NCBI GenBank assembly: GCA_023251675.1
Contig: JAHEYJ010000003.1
Coordinates: 1-55,456 of the forward strand
DNA length: 55,456 bases
Direction: 5' to 3'
Source of the DNA: Bacteroidota bacterium
GTDB lineage: Bacteria > Bacteroidota > Bacteroidia > Palsa-948
Within the stretch, counting starts at the first letter, position 1. Every line of letters starts with the position of its first letter. Of this stretch, positions 7,661-14,728 are shown piece after piece. Below the pieces are notes generated by a model. The model was not told the origin of the DNA and did not search any database. It saw nothing but the letters and a program-made list of their open reading frames with translations. Position numbers and translations under genes: made by a program.

Positions 7661-8735
7661 GCGTTTTGTATTTAGTGATGATTGATTGAAAGTTTATATT
7701 TGGAATGTCCAGTTCGGGTATTTCATCGTTAAAACAATCGGGGAAATCCTTTCTGCCCATGCGATTCGCTTTTTTGTATTCATCCACGGATTCCCTGTAC
7801 ATTATTTTTATCCGCTCAATGCAGTACTCTGCTTCCATCAAAGCGCCTATGTACTTACTCAGTGTTTCATTTTTTACTTTTTCATGCTCCTGCAGCTCAT
7901 TTTCTTTTTGTTGTTTTTCCCTTTCAAGCTTTTCAAGCAGCTTCAGCTTATGAAGGCTCTTCCTGTTCTGCTCAATTTCTTCCCTAGTCGGATGGTAGTA
8001 CCATGTTGCAAAGGGGGATATCAGGAAGAAAACTAAGTTAAAGACGGTAAAATAAAAGGGGTTTACCTCTACTCCAATGCGTTGCATAAACGTTGCGCGC
8101 AGTGATGCAATAACTGAAGAAACAATAGCCATGCAAGCAGCCGATACAATGACGACAAGCCATTTTTCAAGTTTTGTTTTTGCATCTTTATATTTCCTGC
8201 CTGCAAAATGCGCTCCCAAGCTTACGCACAGGGAAACCGAGGCTGAAATCATAAGGCAGGAGATCAGGTTATCCCCTGTTACCTGAAAGGCTTTTGTGTT
8301 CAGGTACACCTCGCCGATAAAAATTCCGAAGCCGATCCAAAGTGTTGTCCTGATGCGGGAAGCAATCTCGCTGGGGTTATAGAGAGAAAGTTCCTGTTTT
8401 AATATGCAGATATGCTTTTCTAAATTATTTATGACCTCCCCCAGTTTCTTGCTAACAGCATCTGCCAGATCCTTATACTTTCTGCCTTCGGCAAGTTGTG
8501 ATATCGGCTGGATGATCTGCAGCACTTTCAATACGAGGTTTTCGTACTTCGACTTGAAATGGATATGATGAACCAGTTTGTCTTTTTTTACTAAGGGCTG
8601 GGCTGGTTCTTTCATCCCATCGTGCTTGCCATCGTTATATGCCTCCGCTTTAACCCGGGCATGCTCTGTTTCAATCATGTTTTCAACGTCATGACTTGTT
8701 ATTGTTTTTTTAATTGGAATGATCGATGGTTTCAT
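7629..8735 (-). CDS. Multi-pass membrane protein with cytoplasmic coiled coils
   Basis: The 368-residue protein has a polar N-terminal region with helices (about 1-130), then four hydrophobic segments at about 130-150 (TTLWIGFGIFIGEVYL), 157-174, 190-212 (LVVIVSAACMAIVSSVIASL) and 226-245 (FYFTVFNLVFFLISPFATWYY), and a charged coiled coil from about 247 to 310 (REEIEQNRKSLHKLKLLEKL onward). No enzymatic motif is visible. It overlaps the next gene by 32 bases and belongs to the same minus-strand run as the coupling protein and relaxase. Function unknown; a scaffold for the mobilization complex is a reasonable guess. Confidence 0.6.
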   Translation of the reverse strand: MKPSIIPIKKTITSHDVENMIETEHARVKAEAYNDGKHDGMKEPAQPLVKKDKLVHHIHFKSKYENLVLKVLQIIQPISQLAEGRKYKDLADAVSKKLGEVINNLEKHICILKQELSLYNPSEIASRIRTTLWIGFGIFIGEVYLNTKAFQVTGDNLISCLMISASVSLCVSLGAHFAGRKYKDAKTKLEKWLVVIVSAACMAIVSSVIASLRATFMQRIGVEVNPFYFTVFNLVFFLISPFATWYYHPTREEIEQNRKSLHKLKLLEKLEREKQQKENELQEHEKVKNETLSKYIGALMEAEYCIERIKIMYRESVDEYKKANRMGRKDFPDCFNDEIPELDIPNINFQSIITKYKTHENNNPDSAL

Positions 8736-8747
8736 TTGATTTTGTTT

Positions 8748-9098
8748 TTAACGATTAATTGAAATTTCTTTTGCTTTCTGATTTTTTCTCTCGCGGATTT
8801 TATCGACATCTTCCGCTCTTCGTTCTCGTTTTGCGAGTTCTATGGCGTATTTTTCAAATCCCATCATTATTGTCTGCCATGAAGCCGTAGGAGGGCATAC
8901 CGGAAAATTATCGCAACTTGAAGTAAAATATGTATGATCTCCATTTCTGAATTCACGCTGGCCAACATATCCTAGCCACTTCTTCGATCCATCCGGCATG
9001 ACCTGCCTAACGGCACAATAGCCGCTGCCTGAAGGAAATGGAACGAATTCCAGCTTTATTTCCTGTGGTTCACTTTGCTCCTGTGATTTTCTTTTCAT
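8748..9098 (-). CDS. Small beta-domain protein with shared C-terminal tail (paralog A)
   Basis: The 116-residue product is homologous along its length to the 106-residue protein at 9546-9866. The common parts are a strand-rich N-terminal module with DGSKKWLGYVG, then SWQTIMMGFEKYAIEL against SWSDVENEFERYARRL, then the tail RRAEDVDKIRERKNQKAK. The last 23 residues hold the R-x-x-[DE]-[VIL]-x-x-[IVLM]-[RK] motif found in six proteins of the cluster. There is no signal peptide or membrane segment. The function is unknown. It lies 12 bp upstream of the membrane-protein gene and is probably co-transcribed. Confidence 0.6.
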   Translation of the reverse strand: MKRKSQEQSEPQEIKLEFVPFPSGSGYCAVRQVMPDGSKKWLGYVGQREFRNGDHTYFTSSCDNFPVCPPTASWQTIMMGFEKYAIELAKRERRAEDVDKIRERKNQKAKEISINR

Positions 9099-9134
9099 GC
9101 TCTCTTTGATTTTTATGGTTGCTGTTTGATTTAT

Positions 9135-9530
9135 TTATCGGAATAATTCCCGGCCTTTATTTTTAAAATATTTCTTTTGCCTGATATTTTTTACATCCTG
9201 TTCCCTGTCACTTTTCCCCGCAGCAAGGCCAACTACTGAATCCAAGACACCGCGGGAATGCTTCATGCTGTTTTCCATGAATACCTCCGCATCCTGTTGC
9301 ATCGAGTGGTTTTTTTTCTGAGGGCTTTTACTCTGTCTTATTTGATTTATTTCCTTTTCCCTTTTGGAAGAAAGATCCGACAGGTCTTTGGTTAAATTGA
9401 AAGTTATTTCCTGAAGCTTCTCTTTTACTGTCGGATTTTCTTTTCTTTCCCTGATTTGCTTTTGTATGGCGAGCTCCGGATTTTTTGGCTCATCCCATTT
9501 CTCTTTAGGTGTTTGGACTATTTTTCTCAT
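9135..9530 (-). CDS. Basic orphan protein with shared C-terminal tail (B)
   Basis: This 131-residue, strongly charged protein has long predicted helices (LQEITFNLTKDLSDLSSKRE) and no beta module, so it is unrelated in body to its neighbours. It nevertheless ends with REQDVKNIRQKKYFKNKG, matching the common tail starting 23 residues from the C-terminus. The presence of the tail on an unrelated body shows that the tail is modular. Many Lys and Gln residues suggest a possible DNA- or protein-binding role, but nothing specific is recognisable. Confidence 0.55.
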   Translation of the reverse strand: MRKIVQTPKEKWDEPKNPELAIQKQIRERKENPTVKEKLQEITFNLTKDLSDLSSKREKEINQIRQSKSPQKKNHSMQQDAEVFMENSMKHSRGVLDSVVGLAAGKSDREQDVKNIRQKKYFKNKGRELFR

Positions 9531-9545
9531 GACTGTAATTTTTAA

Positions 9546-9866
9546 TTAATGAGTGATTGCCAGTTTGAGTTCCTTGAGATTCCTTTGCTCTCGTATCGCT
9601 TCAATTTCTTCTGCCCTTTCTATTTGCTCCAGCCTTCTCGCGTACCGCTCAAATTCATTCTCTACATCCGACCATGATGTGGTTTTGAGAAATGCATCTT
9701 CTGAATCCCTATTGTGGGAGACATATTCCACACAACCATCCTCGCTGCACTCTTGTGAAACAGAGCCGATGATTTCTTTCTTCCCATTAGATAATAGTCT
9801 GCTCACGATAATGCAATCCACGGCACTGAGCGGTACGCTGAACCGGGCATAAGTTTTTGCTTCCAT
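9546..9866 (-). CDS. Small beta-domain protein with shared C-terminal tail (paralog C)
   Basis: The 106-residue product is a diverged paralog of the protein at 8748-9098: the N-terminal module has SNGKKEIIGSVSQE where that one has DGSKKWLGYVG, followed by SWSDVENEFERYA and the tail RAEEIEAIREQRNLKEL beginning 23 residues from the end. There are no catalytic motifs, no signal peptide and no known domain. It lies in the run of five small minus-strand genes between the integrase and the membrane proteins; the next gene upstream starts only 4 bp away. Confidence 0.6.
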   Translation of the reverse strand: MEAKTYARFSVPLSAVDCIIVSRLLSNGKKEIIGSVSQECSEDGCVEYVSHNRDSEDAFLKTTSWSDVENEFERYARRLEQIERAEEIEAIREQRNLKELKLAITH

Positions 9867-9870
9867 GTTT

Positions 9871-10272
9871 CTATCGTTCTATTTGTTGTCCTTTATCTTT
9901 TTTTGAACTGCGAACATTCTTGAGTTCTCCTACCCGTGATTCTCCAATACTTTCCTTTTCAACTTGGTTTTGAGGAGTTTCAGGTGCAAGAATTTTTTCA
10001 TTCTGGATGAATTGATTTTTTAGTTCGTAAAGTTTTTCAGTTGGTTCGAATATGGCTTTGCCTTCGCGATCAACTGCTGTGTAGATGTATTTGTTCGCAT
10101 CTTGATTGTAGGTTTTAAAAACCTTTCCCATGAAGACTTTTTTACCATCTACCCTGGTCGCTACAGTCATAAAATGCTGTCCTTGTTTAGCATAAGCGTA
10201 TTCTGTGAATACGATTCTGCTATAAGCGAAAGGAGATCGCTGTTTTTTGGTTTGATCTTGTTGTGTTTCCAT
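9871..10272 (-). CDS. Small beta-domain protein with shared C-terminal tail (D)
   Basis: The 133-residue product has a strand-rich N-terminal half (HFMTVATRVDGKKVFMGKVF, then YIYTAVDREGKAIF) whose DGKKxxxGxV pattern fits paralogs A and C, a helix (EKLYELKNQFIQNEKIL), a Gln/Glu-rich linker and the tail RVGELKNVRSSKKDKGQQIER starting 21 residues from the C-terminus. It stands immediately downstream of the integrase gene on the same strand (37-bp gap). Function unknown. A role in the mobilization complex is inferred only from the tail and neighbours. Confidence 0.6.
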   Translation of the reverse strand: METQQDQTKKQRSPFAYSRIVFTEYAYAKQGQHFMTVATRVDGKKVFMGKVFKTYNQDANKYIYTAVDREGKAIFEPTEKLYELKNQFIQNEKILAPETPQNQVEKESIGESRVGELKNVRSSKKDKGQQIER

Positions 10273-10309
10273 TGTGATTTGTTTTTATTGGTTGATTTAT
10301 AATTGATTG

Positions 10310-11695
10310 TTATTTCTCCAGTGATATTCCGTTGGATGATTTTCTCAGATCGTGTAATTCGTTCTGCCTTGATTCATTTTGCTCTGGGAATACGGAAAAA
10401 TTTTTGGCGGTCTGCCCGATTATTTTATCCGAAACATAATGGTCAGATAAAATTTTTGTACTTGAGTGCTGTGAAATAATCTGCGCGTTTGAAATTCCGA
10501 TGGCCGCAGATAATGAGCTTAGGTAGGTTTTACGGAGATTTTTATAAGTAGCCTCTTTTGAAAAGCTTAATTGCTTCCAGTAGTGGGTAAAGGAACGCGC
10601 CATAAATTTCCGCATGGTCTCCCTGTTCATCGTTTCGTCATCCGCCAGAATATATTTATCACTTCCCTTGAATTTCTCGTAGCCGAGTTCAATCAGTAAT
10701 TGTTTTAGATCTACTGTTATCGGCACGGATATTTTCTTGGGATTCTTCTCTAATCTCCCCTGCTGGCGTGATACTTTGAAGTCTGTTGCATTTACCGCTA
10801 ACAGTTCTCCCTGATTATTTAATACAATGTCTTTCCAGCGCATTTGAATAATTTCCTCGCTTCTGCGTCCGGTCATAAGCCCTAATTGTATTCCGTCTTT
10901 GACCCATGGGCGGTAAAAGTTTTTTATTTCTTTTCCTACTTTTTGAAGCCCAAGTTCAAGTATCTGCACTATGTCAAGCAAGGCATTGTATTCCTCTTTC
11001 GTTAAAACCTCTATGTTGTGCGTCTCAAGTTTTCTTACAACCCCTGCAAAGGGATTGATAGTCGCAAGCCCCTCTTGAATTAAGTGGTTATAGAGGGAAT
11101 ACATTCTCGTCATCCTGATGTTGTATGATCTCGCTCCCAGATTTTTTGACTCGATGTTCGCGTGGAATTTTCCGACCATAGGCTGGTCAACCTGCTTCGC
11201 CGTGAGTTCCTTTACGTTGTAGTGTTTCTTTAAACTCTTTATGAACTCGATAAATATTTTTTCTACCTCCCTGCAATATTTTTCTCCGCGCTTTCTGCGC
11301 TTGTGCTCCGGTGTGGATTCTCCTCCCCTGAGAAAATCCACGTACCGGCTCATGGCCTCAATGAGAAGCAGCGAACCCTCCTCTTTTTCCAGAGTGGGTA
11401 CTTGGAATTTTTCCCTGTGATGTTTGCCCTCTTTGACCTCTTGATAAAAAGCTGCTGATTGTGCCAATGCTTCTTTTAAAATTCTCGTGTCTAACTTCAT
11501 TGTCCTACGCTTGTCTGAATTTTTCTCGTATTCGACTGCCTTAAAAAATAAATCCGCTGGATGTAGACATTTTTGAAGCGGTTCTCCGGTTGCTTTGCAT
11601 GTATCAAATACAAGGGTGTTGCAGTACTTGCAGTAAACCTTCAAGCCGAATTCTCTTTTGTCTTTTGGTATGTACAGCGGTTTCATTTTTTGCAT
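10310..11695 (-). CDS. Tyrosine-type integrase with N-terminal Cys motif
   Basis: The 461-residue recombinase most likely integrates and excises the island. The N-terminus has a zinc-ribbon-like set (C22, C25, C33 and C43 or H45), a SAM-like core-binding region spans about 110-225, and the catalytic domain about 226-435. Catalytic residues visible are R278 (GLMTGRRSEEI), K308 or nearby lysines in FKVSR, R388 (YKNLRKTYLS), H410 (IISQHSS) and Y420 (SDHYVS). The first histidine of the HxxR box is replaced by lysine (K385), a variation seen in some active enzymes. The last 19 residues carry RQNELHDLRKSSNGISLEK, the tail shared with relaxase and small proteins, which is unusual for an integrase. 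The gene is 25 bp from the excisionase-like gene. Confidence 0.85.
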   Translation of the reverse strand: MQKMKPLYIPKDKREFGLKVYCKYCNTLVFDTCKATGEPLQKCLHPADLFFKAVEYEKNSDKRRTMKLDTRILKEALAQSAAFYQEVKEGKHHREKFQVPTLEKEEGSLLLIEAMSRYVDFLRGGESTPEHKRRKRGEKYCREVEKIFIEFIKSLKKHYNVKELTAKQVDQPMVGKFHANIESKNLGARSYNIRMTRMYSLYNHLIQEGLATINPFAGVVRKLETHNIEVLTKEEYNALLDIVQILELGLQKVGKEIKNFYRPWVKDGIQLGLMTGRRSEEIIQMRWKDIVLNNQGELLAVNATDFKVSRQQGRLEKNPKKISVPITVDLKQLLIELGYEKFKGSDKYILADDETMNRETMRKFMARSFTHYWKQLSFSKEATYKNLRKTYLSSLSAAIGISNAQIISQHSSTKILSDHYVSDKIIGQTAKNFSVFPEQNESRQNELHDLRKSSNGISLEK

Positions 11696-11720
11696 CGTGC
11701 GAGTCTAACTCGTACTTTAT

Positions 11721-12092
11721 TTATTGTCCAGTAAGTTCCTTGTTGATTTCATTAAGGAAACGTTGCTGAGTTTTACTTTTCGGAATTGCCTTTTGTTTTA
11801 CAGTAGGTTTCTTCTTGTCTTGCTCAATTTCATCAAGGGCAGATTGAAGTTGAGCGAAGAGATTCATTTCGGATTTCAAAACTTCCATCCAGCGGTCTTG
11901 GTATTTTGCTTTGAGGTGGTTTATTCTTTCCTGTAGTTGAGCACGTTTAAACTGCGTTGCCAGCACATAGCGCGTTTTACCGGCTCCAAGAATTTCTATC
12001 TTATTCCTCTGTAGGTAATCAGATAAAGACCTGGAGTCCCGGTAAGGAAGCTCGGACTTTAAATCGCGGAAATATATTATCTCGATATTCAT
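11721..12092 (-). CDS. Putative excisionase-like DNA-binding protein
   Basis: The 123-residue product begins with a segment shaped like a helix-turn-helix of excisionase type: a helix (FRDLKSEL), a second helix (DSRSLSDYLQRNKI), then a wing-like strand pair with a glycine turn (EILGAGKTRYVLATQF). A long helical coiled coil follows (AQLQERINHLKAKYQDRW onward) and a basic tail. Its location just before the integrase gene on the same strand suggests a recombination directionality factor or transcription regulator. The assignment rests on fold pattern and context, not on a recognised family. Its ATG overlaps the stop of the upstream 52-codon gene (ATGA), so translation is likely coupled. Confidence 0.5.
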   Translation of the reverse strand: MNIEIIYFRDLKSELPYRDSRSLSDYLQRNKIEILGAGKTRYVLATQFKRAQLQERINHLKAKYQDRWMEVLKSEMNLFAQLQSALDEIEQDKKKPTVKQKAIPKSKTQQRFLNEINKELTGQ

Positions 12093-12247
12093 TTACCCGC
12101 TTTCCTTTTTGATTTCTTCTTTTTTCTTTTAGGAAAAATTTTTTTACAAAAATTCTCTCTCAGGAGTGCATCGAGATTTAAATACCTGGCCTTGCTCTTT
12201 TGGAGCATCTTGAAAATTTGATCTTCGGATAATTTCTGTTTTTTCAT
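12089..12247 (-). CDS. 52-residue basic protein upstream of the excisionase-like gene
   Basis: This short frame reads from ATG at 12247 to TGA at 12089 and shares the ATGA overlap with the start of the next gene at 12092. The product begins MKKQKLSEDQIFKMLQKSKA, a short amphipathic helix, and ends in a lysine/arginine cluster (FPKRKKKKSKRKAGK). The exact stop/start overlap and the lack of any other gene here support it as real. Such a small, basic protein could bind DNA with its neighbours. Function unknown. Confidence 0.6.
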   Translation of the reverse strand: MKKQKLSEDQIFKMLQKSKARYLNLDALLRENFCKKIFPKRKKKKSKRKAGK

Positions 12248-12290
12248 TTGACTTAGGTTTTTTCTAAGGCAAATTTAACCAAAGGAAAAT

Positions 12291-12959
12291 TTAAAAGCGA
12301 GGAGTTTGTTCACTGAAAATTATTTTTAGTTCCGATGAACTTTCAGTGAACATTTTGGAGAGAACTATAAATATGCAGTTATTTAAAGTGTAGTTTGGAT
12401 TCTTTTCCTGCGCTTCTCTTACTTTTTTTCTCAATTCATTAGCTTCTTTTTTGATACTCCCAGAATTAAGAGGGTCTTCAGGATTATGACTTAGAAAAAG
12501 TGCGGGTATAATCATGTGCGGGCGTTGATCTTTGTGTATGATTCCTGCCCACCTCAGGGCTTCAAGAAAATATGCAGTATGTTTATTTTTTCTGTTATGA
12601 AGTTTAAATCCTTTTGGCAAAGCTTCATTGCGAATTCCGTCAATGTCAAAATTGTTTTCAAATTCATTGAATTGCTGCCGGACAATAATATTTTCTCTTT
12701 TAGTAAAAACATTATAGATAGCATTCAATATATTCTTGTCTTTAATCTTTAGAATTATTTTTTCTTTTGATTCTAGTAAAAATTCTTTTTGTGGATTATT
12801 TCTATAAGAGTGTTTTTCTATACTTATAAGTATCTTGTTTGCCAATAAAACCTCTTTGCTCAATTTTAAATGAAGCCGATTAATTTTAACATGGCTCCTC
12901 TTTAACTCTGCGAGTTCCGATTTAAGATTATATGTATGATCTTCTTGCATGACACACAC
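12291..12959 (-). CDS. Protein of unknown function in the mobilizable element
   Basis: The 222-residue product (or 219 from the fourth codon, MQEDHTYNL) starts with a coiled coil (LKSELAELKRSHVKINRLHL), continues with a region of alternating helices containing HTAYFLEALRWAGIIH and ends with a short helix and strand. No known domain is recognised. It is AT-rich and is probably the first gene of the minus-strand cluster; the 225-bp space upstream contains hairpins and a divergent promoter. Confidence 0.5.
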   Translation of the reverse strand: MCVMQEDHTYNLKSELAELKRSHVKINRLHLKLSKEVLLANKILISIEKHSYRNNPQKEFLLESKEKIILKIKDKNILNAIYNVFTKRENIIVRQQFNEFENNFDIDGIRNEALPKGFKLHNRKNKHTAYFLEALRWAGIIHKDQRPHMIIPALFLSHNPEDPLNSGSIKKEANELRKKVREAQEKNPNYTLNNCIFIVLSKMFTESSSELKIIFSEQTPRF

Positions 12960-13109
12960 TTATTGTGGTCTTTGCAAGAAACAGGGTTGGGCTTGACAAA
13001 CGAAAATCTATATAGATAATTAGACTGTTTGTAGCAAGAAGCCTTATTTCTTGCGCAGACCTCGGGGAAAACGCCTCGGGAACCCGCCATTGCAAGTGGC
13101 GGGTTAAAT
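12960..13109. other. Intergenic region with two hairpins (candidate oriT or att region)
   Basis: This is the largest gene-free stretch within the element. It contains one hairpin GCAAGAA-gccttat-TTCTTGC at 13034-13054, a direct repeat CCTCGGG twice near 13060-13081, and a strong 9-bp stem AACCCGCCA/TGGCGGGTT with a 7-nt loop at 13081-13105. The divergent genes on both sides rule out a simple terminator role. Inverted repeats next to mobilization genes are typical of transfer origins, but no nic consensus is recognisable. Confidence 0.35.
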
Positions 13110-13139
13110 TTTGCCCAATACTTTTTCCCTGTATCTTTG
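13110..13139 (+). promoter_or_regulatory. Bacteroidota-type promoter for the gene at 13185
   Basis: TTTG at 13110-13113 and TATCTTTG at 13132-13139 match the -33 and -7 boxes of the Bacteroidota primary sigma factor, with an 18-bp spacer (19 is usual). Transcription would begin around 13146. Confidence 0.65.
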
Positions 13140-13184
13140 TCTATCGGAATGCAAGATAGTTCATTATAAAATATAATACAAAAA

Positions 13185-14432
13185 ATGCTGTGGAATTCCA
13201 GAGAATTCCTGTTTCTTCCTATGGATAAAGAAGAATTGGCAAATAGAAGAAAAGTATATATGAGATTTGTTTTGGATCATCTCCAAGACAATATGAATAT
13301 ATTAATTGAAAAAGATATTTATTCAATTAATTCCTTAATAGAAAGTCCAAAAAAATTTACTCGTTTTTCAGAAGGTTCAGAAAAAACATTCCGTGATGCT
13401 TTCAAACTTTTAAAGACCCCAGCGGATAAAACTTTAGAAACAATACAAAAAGTATTTAAAATTCCCATTTCATTTGGGGAATTTGAAGCCGAATTAGAAA
13501 AACCGAATTCTAAATACGCAAAATACAATCAAGAAGCGGGAAAAGAATCTTTAGAACAAATTAAAGAAGTTAAAGAGAGAAAAAATGTTAAAGAAAAGAA
13601 GAAACAAGTAGATTTTCATGATGACTTTCAAAAAGCTGTTTACACTTATCATAAAAAATTCAAAAATGATTGTTTTACTTGGGAAAGTGTAAATAACAAA
13701 ATAATTGAAGACTTATACATCTTAATAAAGTTAATGTATATCAAAAGAAAGTATGTAGACTGCATAGAATATATTCACGAACTAGGTCCATATATCCCTT
13801 GGAATTGGCGTTACTGGCTACATTCATTACAAGCATTTTGCTTGTTCAATCTAAAGGAATATAAACATGCGTTAAAAAATATACAAATTCCATATGATGA
13901 AAATCTTGATCTCAGTAATCACAATCATGACTTTGTTGACGATGAATTTGACAATGACGATGATAACACCTTTAATGGCATTAATCTACTTCTTGAAGGA
14001 GTAATTTATTACTTTCTAAATGATGCAAATCATGCATTAGAGAGATTTGATACAGCAATAAGTGTAGCACTTAATGACAGCTTATATACGATGTCGTTTA
14101 TGCAAGATGATTTTGAACTACATAAATCCGATAATAATTTACTGCTTTGTTTATATAGCAGCAAATATTTAATGTGTTTAGAATTAAATCTAATTCGGGA
14201 CGCAAATGATACGCTATCAAAATATGCTGATCTGCGAAAAAATTGCATTGATTGTTGGCACAAACATTCACACGCTGAAATAAAATTTCACTGGAAAAAT
14301 AAAAAAAAGAAAATAGCAAAAGAAGCAACCAAGTTAATGCTGAAAGAACATTTACTTTGGGTTGCGAATGGATTTCAGAAAGAATTAAATGTTGTAGGTA
14401 TAGAAGTTTATGAAGACTATGAAAATTTGTAA
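13185..14432 (+). CDS. TPR-like protein of unknown function
   Basis: The 415-residue protein is all helical. The N-terminal third is charged (KEVKERKNVKEKKKQ near 130). From about 165 on it has helix pairs like tetratricopeptide repeats (YIHELGPYIPWNWRYWLHSL; LLEGVIYYFLNDANHALERF) interrupted by an acidic loop (about 247-259, rich in Asp and Asn). The family is not recognised. A start at 13221 (MDKEELANRRK) is an alternative. It is the last intact gene of the island, AT-rich, with its own promoter, and lies next to the truncated tRNA-Val. TPR proteins often assemble complexes, and island cargo of this kind is often defensive, but nothing in the sequence proves that. Confidence 0.6.
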   Translation: MLWNSREFLFLPMDKEELANRRKVYMRFVLDHLQDNMNILIEKDIYSINSLIESPKKFTRFSEGSEKTFRDAFKLLKTPADKTLETIQKVFKIPISFGEFEAELEKPNSKYAKYNQEAGKESLEQIKEVKERKNVKEKKKQVDFHDDFQKAVYTYHKKFKNDCFTWESVNNKIIEDLYILIKLMYIKRKYVDCIEYIHELGPYIPWNWRYWLHSLQAFCLFNLKEYKHALKNIQIPYDENLDLSNHNHDFVDDEFDNDDDNTFNGINLLLEGVIYYFLNDANHALERFDTAISVALNDSLYTMSFMQDDFELHKSDNNLLLCLYSSKYLMCLELNLIRDANDTLSKYADLRKNCIDCWHKHSHAEIKFHWKNKKKKIAKEATKLMLKEHLLWVANGFQKELNVVGIEVYEDYENL

Positions 14433-14559
14433 TTCAACAATTATTTTTAATTGTATTTGAGTGCGGTTTTAAGTGCGGTCTTTTGCTGGCTTTTGTGGGG
14501 ATTTGCAAAGTTGAATATTGAAAAACAGAGAAGATTTAAGGAAAGTAAAACTAAATTTC

Positions 14560-14601
14560 GCTTGTAAGGCAGATGCTCTGAACCAGCTGAGCTAAACTCC
14601 C
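14560..14601 (-). pseudogene. tRNA-Val(TAC), 5' half only
   Basis: Read on the minus strand from 14601 the sequence GGGAGTTTAGCTCAGCTGG continues through a complete D-arm, the 5' side of the anticodon stem (TCTGC), the loop CTTACAA with anticodon TAC, and two bases of the 3' stem strand. It then diverges completely into AT-rich DNA, with no variable loop, T-arm or 3' acceptor strand. The break just after the anticodon loop is the classic crossover position of tRNA-targeting tyrosine integrases, so this probably marks the right boundary of the island. Confidence 0.8.
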
Positions 14602-14633
14602 AATATTTTTTTTCCTCTCCGAACTTTCCGTTT

Positions 14634-14680
14634 CCACTCGATATTCTCTGAACCATCCGTCAGCTGACGGATAAACTCCC
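14634..14680 (-). pseudogene. Degenerate second tRNA-Val-like 5' half with a palindrome in the D-arm
   Basis: The minus strand from 14680 starts GGGAGTTT exactly as the first copy and later has GGTTCAGAG, but the nine bases between (AGCTCAGCT in the intact D-arm) are replaced by the 18-bp perfect palindrome ATCCGTCAGCTGACGGAT. After the D-arm the resemblance fades. Its start is 79 bp upstream of the first copy, about one tRNA length plus spacer, so the two were once tandem genes. Confidence 0.6.
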
Positions 14681-14728
14681 AAAAAGGAGTGCAAATATAG
14701 ATAGTTTGGCAAAACGAGAAAAAAGAAA

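Larger units (their letters stand above)
1..14560. mobile_element. Accessory island with a mobilizable element and remnants
   Basis: The segment is AT-rich and holds an IS3-type remnant, two recombinase genes, a relaxase/coupling-protein cluster and cargo genes. It ends at a tRNA-Val cut after the anticodon loop. The left boundary lies outside the window. The coherent mobilizable core is 3745-12959; the left 3.7 kb may be a separate insertion. No VirB4/TraC-type or pilus genes are seen, so it would need a helper. Confidence 0.6.

Noticed and set aside
13081-13105. Rho-independent terminator in the divergent region
   Set aside because: The stem is strong, but both flanking genes point away from it and no clean T-run follows on either strand; listed as part of a candidate oriT or att region instead.
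14520-14601. Group I intron interrupting tRNA-Val
   Set aside because: The break is near the anticodon, as with introns, but no 3' half of the tRNA is found downstream and no intron core is visible; an integration boundary explains it better.
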